Origin: Pyrenophora tritici-repentis
Taxonomy: Eukaryota > Ascomycota > Dothideomycetes > Pleosporales > Pleosporaceae
DNA length: 64,000 bases
Direction of reading: 5' to 3'
Assembly (NCBI RefSeq): GCF_003171515.1
Contig: NC_089392.1
Span: 1,736,001 to 1,800,000, forward strand
Shown: positions 1-10,300 of the stretch, piece after piece
Position numbering within the stretch: the first letter of the stretch is position 1
Layout of the letters: every line of letters begins with the position of its first letter
The notes under the pieces: model-generated
Told to the model about the DNA's origin: nothing
The model's database searches: none
Seen by the model: only the letters and a program-made list of their open reading frames with translations
Made by a program: the position numbers and the translations under genes

Positions 1-272
1 ATCCTCTTGCCCACTTCGCCAATGCCAGCACCCCTCAGTTTGTAATCCACAACGATCTCGATTACCGCGTTGTACAAGCGGAAGGCTTCCAGACTTTCAA
101 TATTCTGCAAAGCCTAGGCGTGCCATCGCGCTTTTTGCACTTCCCAGATGAGGGACATTGGGTCACCAAGAGGCAAAACAGTCTGTTGTGGCACAACTCC
201 ATCTTCAACTGGATCAGGTACTGGGTTGGTCTCGATGACGAGCTCATGATGGATGGCGTCATTACCCAGTAG
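1..272 (+). CDS. Dipeptidyl-peptidase 5 (prolyl oligopeptidase family), 3' end only
   Basis: This is the last 89 codons of a gene that enters from the left edge; the reading frame starts at base 3 and stops at the TAG at 270-272. The peptide carries the C-terminal catalytic landmarks of an S9 prolyl oligopeptidase of the secreted DPP V type: NDLDYRV, which holds the catalytic Asp, and FPDEGHWV, which holds the catalytic His, followed by the typical NSLLWHN...NWI end. Family members are alpha/beta hydrolases that remove N-terminal dipeptides and are usually exported in filamentous fungi. The nucleophile Ser and any signal peptide lie outside the window. The family call rests on motif recall; no search was run. 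Confidence 0.85.
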   Translation, partial: PLAHFANASTPQFVIHNDLDYRVVQAEGFQTFNILQSLGVPSRFLHFPDEGHWVTKRQNSLLWHNSIFNWIRYWVGLDDELMMDGVITQ

Positions 273-1079
273 TTTTCCTTAACCTATAGCGACCTTCGTC
301 TAAGGATGCGATCCACTTGGTAATAGAATCAATAGAAGTCATTAGCTTAGTCGCGAAACGTACCAAGTAATGTTCACATACCATTCACACCGGCTCTAAT
401 CCAACAAAATGTTTCACGTATTTCGAAGTCTGAGCCAATTTCCTCTCTATTGTTGTCATCTGAAAATGAACCAATACTTCTGTGTTATCAACCAGGAACT
501 TCATTTCTTATACAACGAATTGCACCTAAATACCGGGTACTCGCAGTCGAAGGGTCTATTTTTGCCTGGGGTTGCAACTATCCCCTAGGCGTATATCGGA
601 GATAATTGTGGGCCGGGATATAAGAGGTTAGTGTCGTGTATACGTCAGGGTGAGCGGTAAGTTCTGGTCTACTAAGGTCGTGGTATCAAAGTATGCTTCA
701 AATCAAGCTTTCATTCATGCATGCGAATTTTGTGACGAGTTGTCAATATTTTGAATCCGACTTCACTTAGTGTATCTGTACCTCATGAAAGCTCATACTA
801 CTGCATCGTATCGTGGACTTCATGATTATTTCTAGGTCACCAACTATTCCTTAAGCCTAGCTTCCATCTCATCTTCCCCAACAACCGGAGCATTCGGGTT
901 CGGGGTTCGAGAACATGTTCCCCGTCGACTTCACCACTACATTTCAAAATCCTCGGTGAAGCGGCCACCACACCTGATATAACGCGCATATCGTTTCCTA
1001 TCAAACGAAATTTCTTCTACTGAGTCTCATCGCAATAATCGCAAAGGTACAAGCGTTCGCGACGTGGCTACTCGCCACC
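273..1079. other. Intergenic, no gene seen
   Basis: About 0.8 kb between the DPP5 stop and the next start codon. It should hold the DPP5 3' UTR and the promoter of the gene at 1080. I see no convincing ORF, RNA gene or repeat in it; a 10-bp palindrome (GAACATGTTC) near 912 may be chance. Confidence 0.6.
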
Positions 1080-4000
1080 ATGAACTCACCCAAGCCCATT
1101 GACCCACAATGGTTGTCGGACACGCTCACACCGTACCTCCGCTACGCCTTCAGTCATGCGCTGCGCAGTAATGCTAGGATCAAGCCTTATATTCAACGCG
1201 CTGCTAATGCCTGCAAAAACAACCTTGTACGTGTTGTCTCATGCTTGGTCGCACCGCCCGTGTGGCGCTGACGTGATAACAGAACACCCCGGGTCAAGAT
1301 AGCGATGCACAATTTGAGCACGTTTTGCAAACGGTTGAGCGCCGCTGCCGGGGTCTCCCTGTGCAAACAAACGTGATAACAGATAATCTGGAGGCTCTGG
1401 CGCAGTTTCTCATTGGGAGGGCGCAAGTAAAGGGACCGTATGAGCTGCCAGATCTTGGTACTCCAGGTGGTGGCGATAGGTTTGGAGGTAAGAGTGCAGG
1501 TGAATTCCTGTTCTTTCAGTTTGACGTTCTCTCACTTGTGGCTGTTTTCCCTAGAGCTATGAATATCACTCACATTCTGAGCATGTTTGTTGAGAATATT
1601 CCGGTCACCTGTCACGAGGACGCTAAGTCACATGACCCACACCGCTCTATATTAGCCGAGCTTTGTATAGTTAGCAATTGACACACTTACATGCCATGAC
1701 TGAGAGAGTCATTCTTTCTCAACAGGTTATGAGCCCGGCTTACGCGCTTGCGTGTGCATTGTGAGTGTCCGGAGTGTCGTTTCTTCGATATGGGCAGCAA
1801 GCTGGTATATGCGTGTCTACGCCAGAACAACCCAGGAGGTCGTCGCCTTCTATATTCTAAGACACTGGGTCGTCGCCCTGGCTGCCGCGAAGGGTATTAA
1901 GTCCTGAAGACACTGGGCCGTCGCCCTGGCTACCGCGAAGGGTATTAAGTCCGAAGAAAAATGGACTATCGTCCGGAGAAGCTGGGAGCGTCTCGAAGAT
2001 ACCTTGGGCGAGTTATACCCAATTCCGACGCGCGAGTCGAAGAGAGCAATGGTTGCTCTATCCCTTTTCAACCAACCTTTTGACAACGATTCGAATACCT
2101 ACCTACCGACGGTAACCATCGATTCTTCCGAAAACAACTCGAATTGCCTGCCTATCGATAGTAACCTTTCGAGACCTTCTTTTTAAACTAGTAGCTACAG
2201 TTCGACAGCTACTTTCAATTCCTTAAACTCGAAAACCTACCGTTTGACGGTGCTCGAAGTTTTTTTACTCTCTCGAACGCTACCCACCTACCCCACCCGA
2301 TTTCTCGATCGATTTTTATCTTCTTTCCAAAGGATTTCGTTAAATAAACGCAAAGAAGCAAAGGCTTATATAACGATGGGGGAGAATAAGGGTGTTAGGG
2401 TCTGGAGCCCTGAATAGGACACAGACAAGGAGGCAGGAGCGGAGGAACGGAGCGGGGACAACAAGAGAGGAGAGCGTACATAGCTAGAGTACTGGGAGTA
2501 CTAAGCTAGGGGAGCGCTAGGATAGAGGAGAGCGTACACAGCTAGAGTACTGGGAGTACCAAGCTGGGGAGCGCTGGGACAGAGGAGAGCGTACACAGCT
2601 AGAGTACTGGGAGTACCAAGCTGAGGGAGCGCTGACTCTCACGTAGGAGTCGAGGGAGAGTCGGTATGTTGGTGATATCGATTCTACCTTGATTTTCAAA
2701 CGCGAAAATTCTCTCGACCTTCTTTCTCGACCTTCTTTCTCGACCTTCTTTCTCGACCTTCTTTCTCGACCTTCTCTCTCGACCTTCTTTCTCGACCTTC
2801 TTTCCTCAACTCTTCACTCGGCCGATACCTCACTTTACTTGAGGGACTCGCAACGTAACGGCCACTATAGGGTGACAGGGAGGTTTCATTCTTGTTGACA
2901 AGGCACTTCTGGGGGAGTGTTGGAAAGTGCATGCAAGGCGTTCAGTGGAAGCATATAAAGGGAGAAGAAGCTTCGACTGCAAGACCTATACAAAGTAGTG
3001 GGTACAGCTGATCGGCTTATGGGGGAGTGTTGAGAATATTCCGGTCACCTGTCACGAGGACGCTAAGTCACATGACCCACACCGCTCTATATTAGCCGAG
3101 CTTTGTATAGTTAGCAATTGACACACTTACATGCCATGACTGAGAGAGTCATTCTTTCTCAACAATGTTTACTAATATAAAGTCTAGCCTTTTTAGCAAG
3201 CTTGCCGCCCAAGCCAGTGCTTGGAGACAAACTCATCGATCCGCGACTTTGTTCTGCACTCCCTGGTCAGTTCGCCTCATCAGAACTATCAGGAACCTTA
3301 AGTAAGGCCGAAGATCAGTTCTACCGGAGAAAGGATCGGAGACGCAAGAACTTGTTTACTATGCCTCCCTCGACAACACCACAGTCTCCATCAACCGTGG
3401 AAAAACCTAGAGCTACACCAGGCTCTCTTGAGCCTCGCGACAATCAGCAGAGACAAGCATCATTTCCTCAGCCAGGTCACCAACAGAGTCATAAACCAAT
3501 TTTTCAGCCAGGACCTCAGCAAGGCTTCGGTGTACTAATACCTCGGGAGCAACCTACTGCGTACAACGACATCATGTCTGGTCGGGCTGCAGTGAACCCT
3601 GTTCAATCACGTCATGACCAAGCGCAGGCTGGATCCTTGGACACTTCAAAAAGGCCAGCTCATACAAACACCTCAGCTCCACGCCAACAGGAAGCATCTA
3701 CATCTACATCCGGACCCTCTCCGCACCCTCCCCAGACCAACGAGTCCGTTTCTCAGCAGCAAAATCCCTCCCACGCCATCCTCTCCCAACCTCCCGCCCT
3801 CCTATCCCAACCTCTTCAACCTCAACAAGTCACTGCACCCACCGCTCCTAACCCGCCCCACCAAAGTGAGTCCACCACCATACCAGACATACTCCTCTGG
3901 AGCACCTCCGCCGAGCTCGAAGCAGAAATGGCTGCCTTCCGGAACCTCCCCCGAGCCGAGAAGATGGCTAAACTGACAAAGATTCTCTCCTCACTCCAGG

Positions 4001-4122
4001 CAAAACATGCGGAGAAGGTCTTGCCTCCAAAGAGCGTGTCACGCGAACGCAGGACTTCTGTGGGTAGGAGCCGTGTGACGAGGTATGAGATGAGGAAGAG
4101 ACAGGATGCTGCTATGAGGTAG
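1080..4122 (+). CDS. Uncharacterised 425-aa protein, gene split by an LTR element inside intron 2
   Basis: Three exons fit exactly: 1080-1226, 1283-1487 and 3197-4122. Intron 1 is 56 nt (GTACGT...AACAG). Intron 2 runs 1488-3196, starts GTAAGA and ends with a branch-like ACTAAT and TTTTAG; it contains the complete LTR element at 1588-3164. Without that insertion and one target-site copy it would be 127 nt. Exon 2 ends in phase 1 and exon 3 resumes in the same frame, so the protein reads through without a break. The product has a structured-looking N-terminal 120 residues, a long Pro/Gln/Ser-rich middle, and a basic, Arg-rich C-terminus after a short helical segment (AEMAAFRNLPRAEKMAKL). I do not recognise the family. 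The insertion may or may not impair splicing. Confidence 0.7.
1588..1724 (+). repeat. 5' LTR of the non-autonomous element
   Basis: 137 bp, begins TGTTGAGA and ends in the inverse TCTCAACA. It is identical by eye to the copy at 3028-3164 and is preceded by target duplication ATGTT. Confidence 0.95.
1725..1738 (+). other. Primer-binding site complementary to the initiator tRNA-Met anticodon loop
   Basis: GGTTATGAGCCCGG abuts the 5' LTR. GGGCTCATAACC is the anticodon stem-loop of eukaryotic initiator tRNA-Met, so the site pairs with an internal tRNA segment, as known for Drosophila copia, rather than with the tRNA 3' end. Confidence 0.75.
1857..2810 (+). repeat. Tandem-repeat blocks inside the non-autonomous element
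   Basis: Three blocks can be read. About 1857-1951 holds two copies of a roughly 45-bp unit containing CGTCGCCCTGGCT. About 2470-2640 holds three copies of a roughly 60-bp unit containing AGAGTACTGGGAGTAC. About 2707-2806 holds a run of 13-bp units TTCTTTCTCGACC. None encodes a recognisable protein. Confidence 0.8.
3028..3164 (+). repeat. 3' LTR of the non-autonomous element
   Basis: 137 bp, same sequence as 1588-1724, preceded by GGGGGAG (polypurine tract, 3021-3027) and followed by target duplication ATGTT at 3165-3169. Confidence 0.95.
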
Positions 4123-4614
4123 CGCCACTATCACAGCGCCGGGGGTAGGTGGGGGTTGATGGGGAGGTTGCGTATCATCCCAGGTAGTCAAATGTGAGGT
4201 GTAGCGTTGAGGTACCGGGTGCGCATTTGCAGGTTACGAAGGAGGGAGAGTGAAGGATGAGATGCTGAATCTAATGCTGTGGAAGACGAGTAATGGTGAT
4301 TTATGATAGGTGGAGAGTTCGGTCTAGCAAGGGTCGGGGAAGGCCAGAGATGATTCATCGGATGCCGCATTCCGACGTGAATGCTTTCTGACATGATTGC
4401 TGTAAGGGTCTGGGACTTAGTTTCCAGTATCATGACTTGAGCAGGTACTTTATCAATTGATAGGTAGTTAATGCAAGTTACCTCAAGGGCTATTGCTGAT
4501 AGAATACATCTGTATTAAGATTGAGGTCTGAAGTATAATTGAGGTCTGAAGTATAATTGTGAACGTATATAACATGAACTGAAGCGAAAAGACCGGCCAT
4601 CTTCCCTATGAAAC
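4123..4614. other. Convergent intergenic spacer with an 18-bp direct repeat
   Basis: The spacer lies between two converging genes and should hold both 3' UTRs. Two adjacent copies of an 18-bp unit (TTGAGGTCTGAAGTATAA) lie at 4521-4556. No gene is seen. Confidence 0.6.
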
Positions 4615-6006
4615 TCACCCAGCAAACGCCCTCACTGGGGTCTCCGTAAGCGACTTCTGTGGATAGGCCAATATAAGCACAAGTGCTACAGGTATAAGTC
4701 CAGTAGTAGCCAGGACATCATCCAAATCCAGCCCAGGCGCAGCATAGCTATCACACACACTCTTCACATCAATACGCTCCAAGCTTCCCGGACCCTCGTG
4801 TTGTAGCGCATCAACAATCAGCGCGTACGTTAGGGGATTAAGCAAAACACCAGAATGTCCGTAGAAGGAACCACCCGCTTGGCCCTTGCATACGGCCTGA
4901 ACCTCGTTGTTCGAAACGCCCACATTGCGGGCATCGTTGATGAACGCAGATGCAGCGGTGCCTTCCTGTGGCTGGACAACCTCGTCGAAGAAACTGGAGT
5001 AGAAAGTCGTCGTGGGCACATATGCGCTGTCGCCGCCGTTGCTCCTTAGGGATCTTACATAGTCTGATGTAGCTTCTTGCTGGATAACAGAAGGGGCACA
5101 AGGCAGGAGCCCTAAGTTGCTGTCTGGTGACAAGCAAAGCAGATTGGCCAACACGGTGCCCTTGAAATCCGGAGATACGGCCAGAAAATCCTTGACCAAA
5201 GGGCGAGTTGAAGGCCAGTGCTTGAAAACCCATTGTGTGTCCAGGCCGCCTTGGGACCAGGATATGATGGCTATGTTTTCTTTGTTTTGTTTGGAGATGG
5301 CGCTTATGTAGTTGATAGCGTAGGCTATGTATTCGGCGTTTGTTTGAGCATCGCCGAGCATGGCGCCGGGGATGTTGAGCCATACAGGGTCGGCATAGCT
5401 TTTTCCTGTGAGCAGCTTGCGTAGGTTGGAGGCGAAGTTTGTGCCGCCGTAAGCGCCAGTTCCTGGTACAAAAATGACAGGGCGTTTGCTACCTGCACCG
5501 TAGACGAAGCTGGGTGGGATGTAGATAGCTTTGCGTAGGGCAGACTCTGAGAGCGTATAGGGTGCGTCGGTAGCGTTCTTCTTTGGATAGATGATCGTCG
5601 GTGGCGAAGGATTGTTGGTATTAATATTGTTCTCTCCTACTGGCAAGCCGCCAGTAAGGGCCGCTTTCAGCGTTTCATCGAGAACAAGGCCGTCGACTAT
5701 TTGCTCCGCAGCAGCGGAATATAAGTCTTGTCGTGGTGATGGTTTCGTCCAGATGTAAGCTGCTCTTCCCATCGCATCTTCGATGTTGGTAGGTCGTGTT
5801 AGGGGTTGTAGTTGCTTTAGGATATTGAGCACTTTTGTTGGATCACCCTCTGCGACTGCCCTATTGATATCTCCGAGAAGGTTTTGTACGAACGATACTA
5901 CACCGGGCAGAAGGCCAGGCAGCAGACCATCTGGGGCTGGGGTTGGGACGGCAAAAGACTGCGAGACAATGCCCCAAACCGCCAGTGATACACCGTGAAG
6001 ACGCAT
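4615..6006 (-). CDS. Secreted lipase related to Candida antarctica lipase B
   Basis: A single 463-codon exon. The first about 19 residues form a signal peptide (MRLHGVSLAVWGIVSQSFA), so the product should be exported. The core matches the CALB-like fungal lipase family: oxyanion-hole region VPGTGAYGG near residue 180, nucleophile motif SWSQGG with Ser251, catalytic Asp341 in FFDEVVQPQ, and catalytic His384 in FYGHSG. The spacing of the three fits the family. A preceding domain of about 150 residues and a hydrophobic C-terminal stretch (LIPVALVLILAY) extend beyond the classical 317-residue CALB; longer homologues of this kind are common in ascomycetes. The expected reaction is hydrolysis of acylglycerols or other esters. 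The substrate is not deducible. Confidence 0.9.
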   Translation of the reverse strand: MRLHGVSLAVWGIVSQSFAVPTPAPDGLLPGLLPGVVSFVQNLLGDINRAVAEGDPTKVLNILKQLQPLTRPTNIEDAMGRAAYIWTKPSPRQDLYSAAAEQIVDGLVLDETLKAALTGGLPVGENNINTNNPSPPTIIYPKKNATDAPYTLSESALRKAIYIPPSFVYGAGSKRPVIFVPGTGAYGGTNFASNLRKLLTGKSYADPVWLNIPGAMLGDAQTNAEYIAYAINYISAISKQNKENIAIISWSQGGLDTQWVFKHWPSTRPLVKDFLAVSPDFKGTVLANLLCLSPDSNLGLLPCAPSVIQQEATSDYVRSLRSNGGDSAYVPTTTFYSSFFDEVVQPQEGTAASAFINDARNVGVSNNEVQAVCKGQAGGSFYGHSGVLLNPLTYALIVDALQHEGPGSLERIDVKSVCDSYAAPGLDLDDVLATTGLIPVALVLILAYPQKSLTETPVRAFAG

Positions 6007-6810
6007 ATTGACAACGACTTGACAGAAACTCTAGATATCTCGTATTGCAGGATGAAGGATCGAAGGATTGAAGGAGCCCTGCAGGTCATCATCGGCAAGG
6101 GCGTTCATTTCTTATGCATCAACACGACTTCTTGACATGAGTCGTGGGTCCATGAACTCGTCACTTCGTTCTATCCCCGCTCGAGGTCGTAGGCTCAGGA
6201 ACTGCAGCTAGGATTATACGAAATGTTATCTCCTATCGTTCCGCGGCCAGTTAGATAGCTATGATGTTTACCATGATTCCCCGTTTTGGTAAACGCTGCC
6301 GTGTCATTGACTAGCAGAGGTGAAACCTGCCGCAGCAACATCTTAGTGTACGACGATCCTCGTGTGTATGACGATCTCCATAGGGAAGTGCAGAATTTCC
6401 CACGCTTTGATATTGGCCCCCATGCATGACCATGTCTCCCTCGGGCAGATCATGGCTTTCTTAGGCAAATCAGGTAGCGGGAGATATGGGATTTGGCTAG
6501 CGTGCGTCACTTACGGGTTCATAGTGCTTTTAGGGCGGTTCGCATTCGTGTTTTAGTCTTCGATACCTCAGCCAACTCATTGCTTTTGCGCGGCTCGCCA
6601 ACGTCCAGGGTCTTGACAAACATACCAAAATATTTTGTGTCCCATTCATTGTACGAGGAGCGCGTTGATACGGTAGTAGATAGAGGAATAATGTTTGCAG
6701 TTGTCATGTTTAAAAGGAACGCGTTCGTCCGAAAGCGGATCAAAGGTACGTGGGGATGCATTGCCGAGATTCGCCAATGCTAACAGGCTACGTAAGTTAA
6801 TTAGGGTTTC
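6007..6810. other. Intergenic: lipase upstream region and Copia target site
   Basis: This stretch holds the lipase promoter region and ends with the Copia target duplication GTTTC at 6806-6810. The short open frames in it look like chance. Confidence 0.6.
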
Positions 6811-7047
6811 TGTTGAGAAGATGTAAGGTTCAGTCCAGGTCGGCGGGGATGAGGCTCGTGGAAGTAAGCCCGAGCAGAAGGACCGACGCGGAATGATGAT
6901 CTGTCATGTAAATCCCCAGATCATCATGATAATAAGAAGACAGAACAACAGCTCTTAGTGTAGTTCAATCCAATACGTGGTGACCTAACATACCTCTACT
7001 CGGTTCCCTATGGTAGTCATACCACCAGAGGAGACCTTGTTCCAATA
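6811..7047 (+). repeat. 5' LTR of the Copia element
   Basis: 237 bp, starting TGTTGAGAAG and ending CCAATA. The target duplication on both sides fixes these ends, so the LTR terminates in TA rather than the usual CA. Confidence 0.93.
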
Positions 7048-7061
7048 GGTTATGAGCCCGG
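7048..7061 (+). other. Copia primer-binding site (internal initiator tRNA-Met)
   Basis: GGTTATGAGCCCGG immediately follows the LTR and is complementary to the anticodon loop of initiator tRNA-Met. It is identical to the site in the non-autonomous element at 1725. Confidence 0.75.
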
Positions 7062-7282
7062 TTGCCTAACCCAACGTTATTGGTTTTAAACACCTAACCA
7101 AGTCACGAAGGACTTAGATTCGAGAAGGAATCAAAAACACTCACCCAAGTCACGAAGGACTTAGATTCAAGCAGGAATCGGAAAAGAGAAAAAGTCGTGT
7201 ACAACGCGGTTGACACGCAACCATACTTACACACACCGTCTCCACGCTCGAGAACCGATAACGACTGCACCACCCGCAGAAC

Positions 7283-7345
7283 ATCGCCCGCATCGCCCGC
7301 ATCGCCCGCATCGCCCGCATCGCCCGCATCGCCCGCATCGCCCGA
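7283..7345 (+). repeat. 9-bp tandem repeat in the Copia leader
   Basis: About seven copies of CGCATCGCC lie between the primer-binding site and the first in-frame ATG of the polyprotein. The array is open in several frames on both strands because its unit is a multiple of three; the translations (for example repeated PHR, SPA or MRA) are artefacts of the repeat. Confidence 0.85.
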
Positions 7346-7368
7346 ATCAACCGCATCACCCGCACAAG

Positions 7369-10300
7369 ATGGCTGCAGAGAAGGAAGAATGGAAGATCCC
7401 CCAGCTCACAGCCGAAAACCACGATACTTGGTTTCGCCGAAACAAGGTCAAGCTTAAGGGGAAGAAAGTCTTCTATGTCTGCGAGAAAAATCTGGTACAG
7501 CACTGTCAAATAGCAACAGCTAGTAGACTAACGGAGGCTATGGAAGAGTTGGAAATTGCTGAAACAGACAAGCATACCAAGATCCGCGTCAACATTGAAA
7601 AAAGAGACAAGTACCTAGAAGATGAAGCCACTGCAATCGATCTCTTGTTTCGGTCGCTTAGCGAGGATGACCAAGCCCTCATTGACGAATACGATACTGC
7701 CTTCCAATTCTGGGCCTACCTACAAAAGAAGTACACCCAAACTGACGCCACAACTGCCAACATATACATGACTAGAATTCAAACGTTCACATTTAATCCC
7801 GGGAACACGATTGTTGGATCATGGGAGAAGCTAAAGGACTACCGACGTAAACTTGTAGCAGCAGACGCCGACACCAACGGAGCTTACAAGGACTCTGCAC
7901 TACTACTCGTTCTTATCAGATCACTTCCGAAAGAATTCAAGACTACGATTGACACCTTAAACGCCCAACTTAACCTCACGGTTGAACAGAAACTTAAGTT
8001 TCTGGAAGAGAAGGAGGTTCGAGACCAGCAAGACGCCAACGAAAAAGCTCTTCCAGCATTCCGAAAGACGGAGAAGTATGTTCCGCCTTACAGGCGTCGA
8101 AATCATAAGAACTCGCCACTATCGTCTGACTCCGAATCTGGTGCCAAATTCACGGTCCAATGCTTCCTTTGTGATGGAGCCCATGGCGTACGAGACTGCC
8201 CAAGACGTGAGAGAGCTCGAAAGCTCCTTAAGGAATACGACGCTAAGAAATCATCTAAGCTGCTCGTTAAGACACCTAAGCAAAGGAATTCCCACAAAAG
8301 GACTGGCAAAGCATATGGAGCCGAAGAAGTCAATTCAGAGTCAGATGAATTATCTGAGACCTCAGACTCCGAACCCGAGGAAATTGAGACATGCCGTCTC
8401 TCAAAAGACATCGTCGGTAAGGCCTCTCCATCTACCTGGGCTGCCGACACTGGCGCATCCTCTCACATGTCTGACCAACCCTCATTATTTAGACGAATGA
8501 TTAAGATCAAACGAAGAGTCGTTCGGGTTGGAGGGGGAGAATTATATGCGGACTGGAAAGGAGAAGCTCAAGTGGTGTGTAAGGATGGATCGTCGACATG
8601 GCTGTCAGAAGTACTGCTTGTACCTAACCTTGGAGTCAATTTGTTATCAGGAAGAAGAATTTGCGCAGCAAGCCTGAAGGGTCGTTTCAATTCACACGCA
8701 CTATACTTCAAACTAGGAAAGAAGGTTATTATTGAAGCAACTATGGACGACGGCCTCTACGTAGTGTCACACATTGCCGATGGATACCAAGAAACAGCAT
8801 TTCTAGGCACGGAACTCCATGCACCAGTTAAGAGCGAGCTTAAGGTTAATGAAAAGGAGAGATACTTGCTGTATCACAGACGCTTCGCACACCTAGGACC
8901 TGCAAAGATTGCTAAACTCCACGAAGTTACAACTCTCCAGAAGAAGATTCAAGTTCCAGAGAAGATAGAAATCTGCGAAGTGTGTTCTCTGACGAAAATG
9001 AAGAACAGCATCCCTAAGCAGCTGAGAGAGCATAAGGCCACGAAGCTAGCCTTAGTACAGTTTGACATTGCAGGACCCTTTCCAACATCTCTGCGAGGAA
9101 ACAGGTGGTTCCTCCTTATTATTGACAGTTACACGCGAAAAAACTGGGTTATCCCGCTGAAGAAAAAGGGAGACGCACAAAGGGAACTCCAAATCTGGAA
9201 GACCTTTGTAGAACATCAAACTGGCGAAAAGGTTAAAGGTGCTGGAACTGACAACGCACCAGAACTTCTACAGCAAGCCGAGGAATGGAGAGTTACACAG
9301 GGCGTGGAAATTCAGCCTACAACAATTGCTTCCTCACACCAGAATGGACCAGCTGAGCGAAACATCCAAACCGCTGAAGCTGATATGAGAGCAATGCTGA
9401 AAGACGCTGGTTTACCAATTGAGTTTTGGGATGAAGCTGTCGAAGCAGACGCATACCTGCGAAACCGCACAAACACAGGACCCACGATCAATGGAAAGCA
9501 AGTCAGTCCTGAAGAGGCATTCACAGGAACGAAACCATCCATTGACCACATCCGTGTATGGGGGAGCAAATGCTATTCTTACATCAACCCCAAAACGATT
9601 CCAGCAGACCAACGACATGACAAGCTCGTGGACCGTGGCAGAGTTGGAGTATTCATGGGATATTCTGAGACAACAAACAAGCAGTTCAAGTTCTATTCGC
9701 CAGAGCTTGGATACACCTCAAGGACAAGCCGATTATCAGTGGACGAATACACCCCTGGAGGAAAAGTTGAACTACGACTGCGAAACATACCAGCTGGACC
9801 ACAAGGGACGCAGAATACGATGCCAGACCGAAAACCAAGAGGAAGACCTAGGAAGGATCTGGAATCATCTCCTGCAGAACCAATGGAACCACCTCCTGCC
9901 AAATCAATGGAACTATCTCCTGCAGAACCAATAGAACCATCTCCTGTCGAACTAATGGAACCATCTCCTGTCGAACTAATGGAACCATCTCCTGTCGAAC
10001 TAATGGAACCATCTCCTGTCGAACCAATGGAACCATCTCCTGCAGAAATAGTGGAGCCAGTTCCCGAGAACCCAATAGAACTGTCGTCGGCAGAGCTAAC
10101 TCCCGAACCAGTTAAGCGTCACAGAGGAAGACCAGGGAAGCTAACGACTATTCCCCCTACTGCACCATCTGATGAGCGGGTTCCTAATCTTGTGGACGAA
10201 GAGGGACCCGAAGAACCGTATACCCAGTCTGTACGAGAAGAGGAGGCTCCACGATACTTCACCAGACAAGCCAAACGAAAGAGGTCTAACGAAGAGGTTG

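Larger units (their letters stand above)
1588..3164 (+). mobile_element. Non-autonomous LTR retrotransposon (TRIM/LARD-like), Copia-type ends
   Basis: A complete 1577-bp element. Two 137-bp LTRs that look identical (TGTTGAGA...TCTCAACA) flank a non-coding interior. The flanks carry a perfect 5-bp target duplication ATGTT (1583-1587 and 3165-3169). Directly after the 5' LTR lies the primer-binding site GGTTATGAGCCCGG, and directly before the 3' LTR the purine tract GGGGGAG. No gag, protease, integrase or reverse transcriptase reading frame is visible. Instead the interior holds several tandem repeats. Primer site, purine tract and LTR start match the autonomous Copia at 6811-12238, so Copia-type machinery in trans is the likely source of mobility; that is inference. 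Confidence 0.9.

Noticed and set aside
895..930. GGTTCGGGGTTCGAGAACATG as a tRNA T-arm
   Set aside because: The remainder of a tRNA cloverleaf is absent.
2696..2932. Repeat run at 2707-2806 as a possible CRISPR-like or coding array
   Set aside because: The units are directly adjacent without spacers and the element is a eukaryotic LTR transposon; the charged peptide on the minus strand is a repeat artefact.
7150..7509. Minus-strand frame with a repeated Met-Arg-Ala motif
   Set aside because: It is the reverse translation of the 9-bp repeat in the Copia leader and has no other support.
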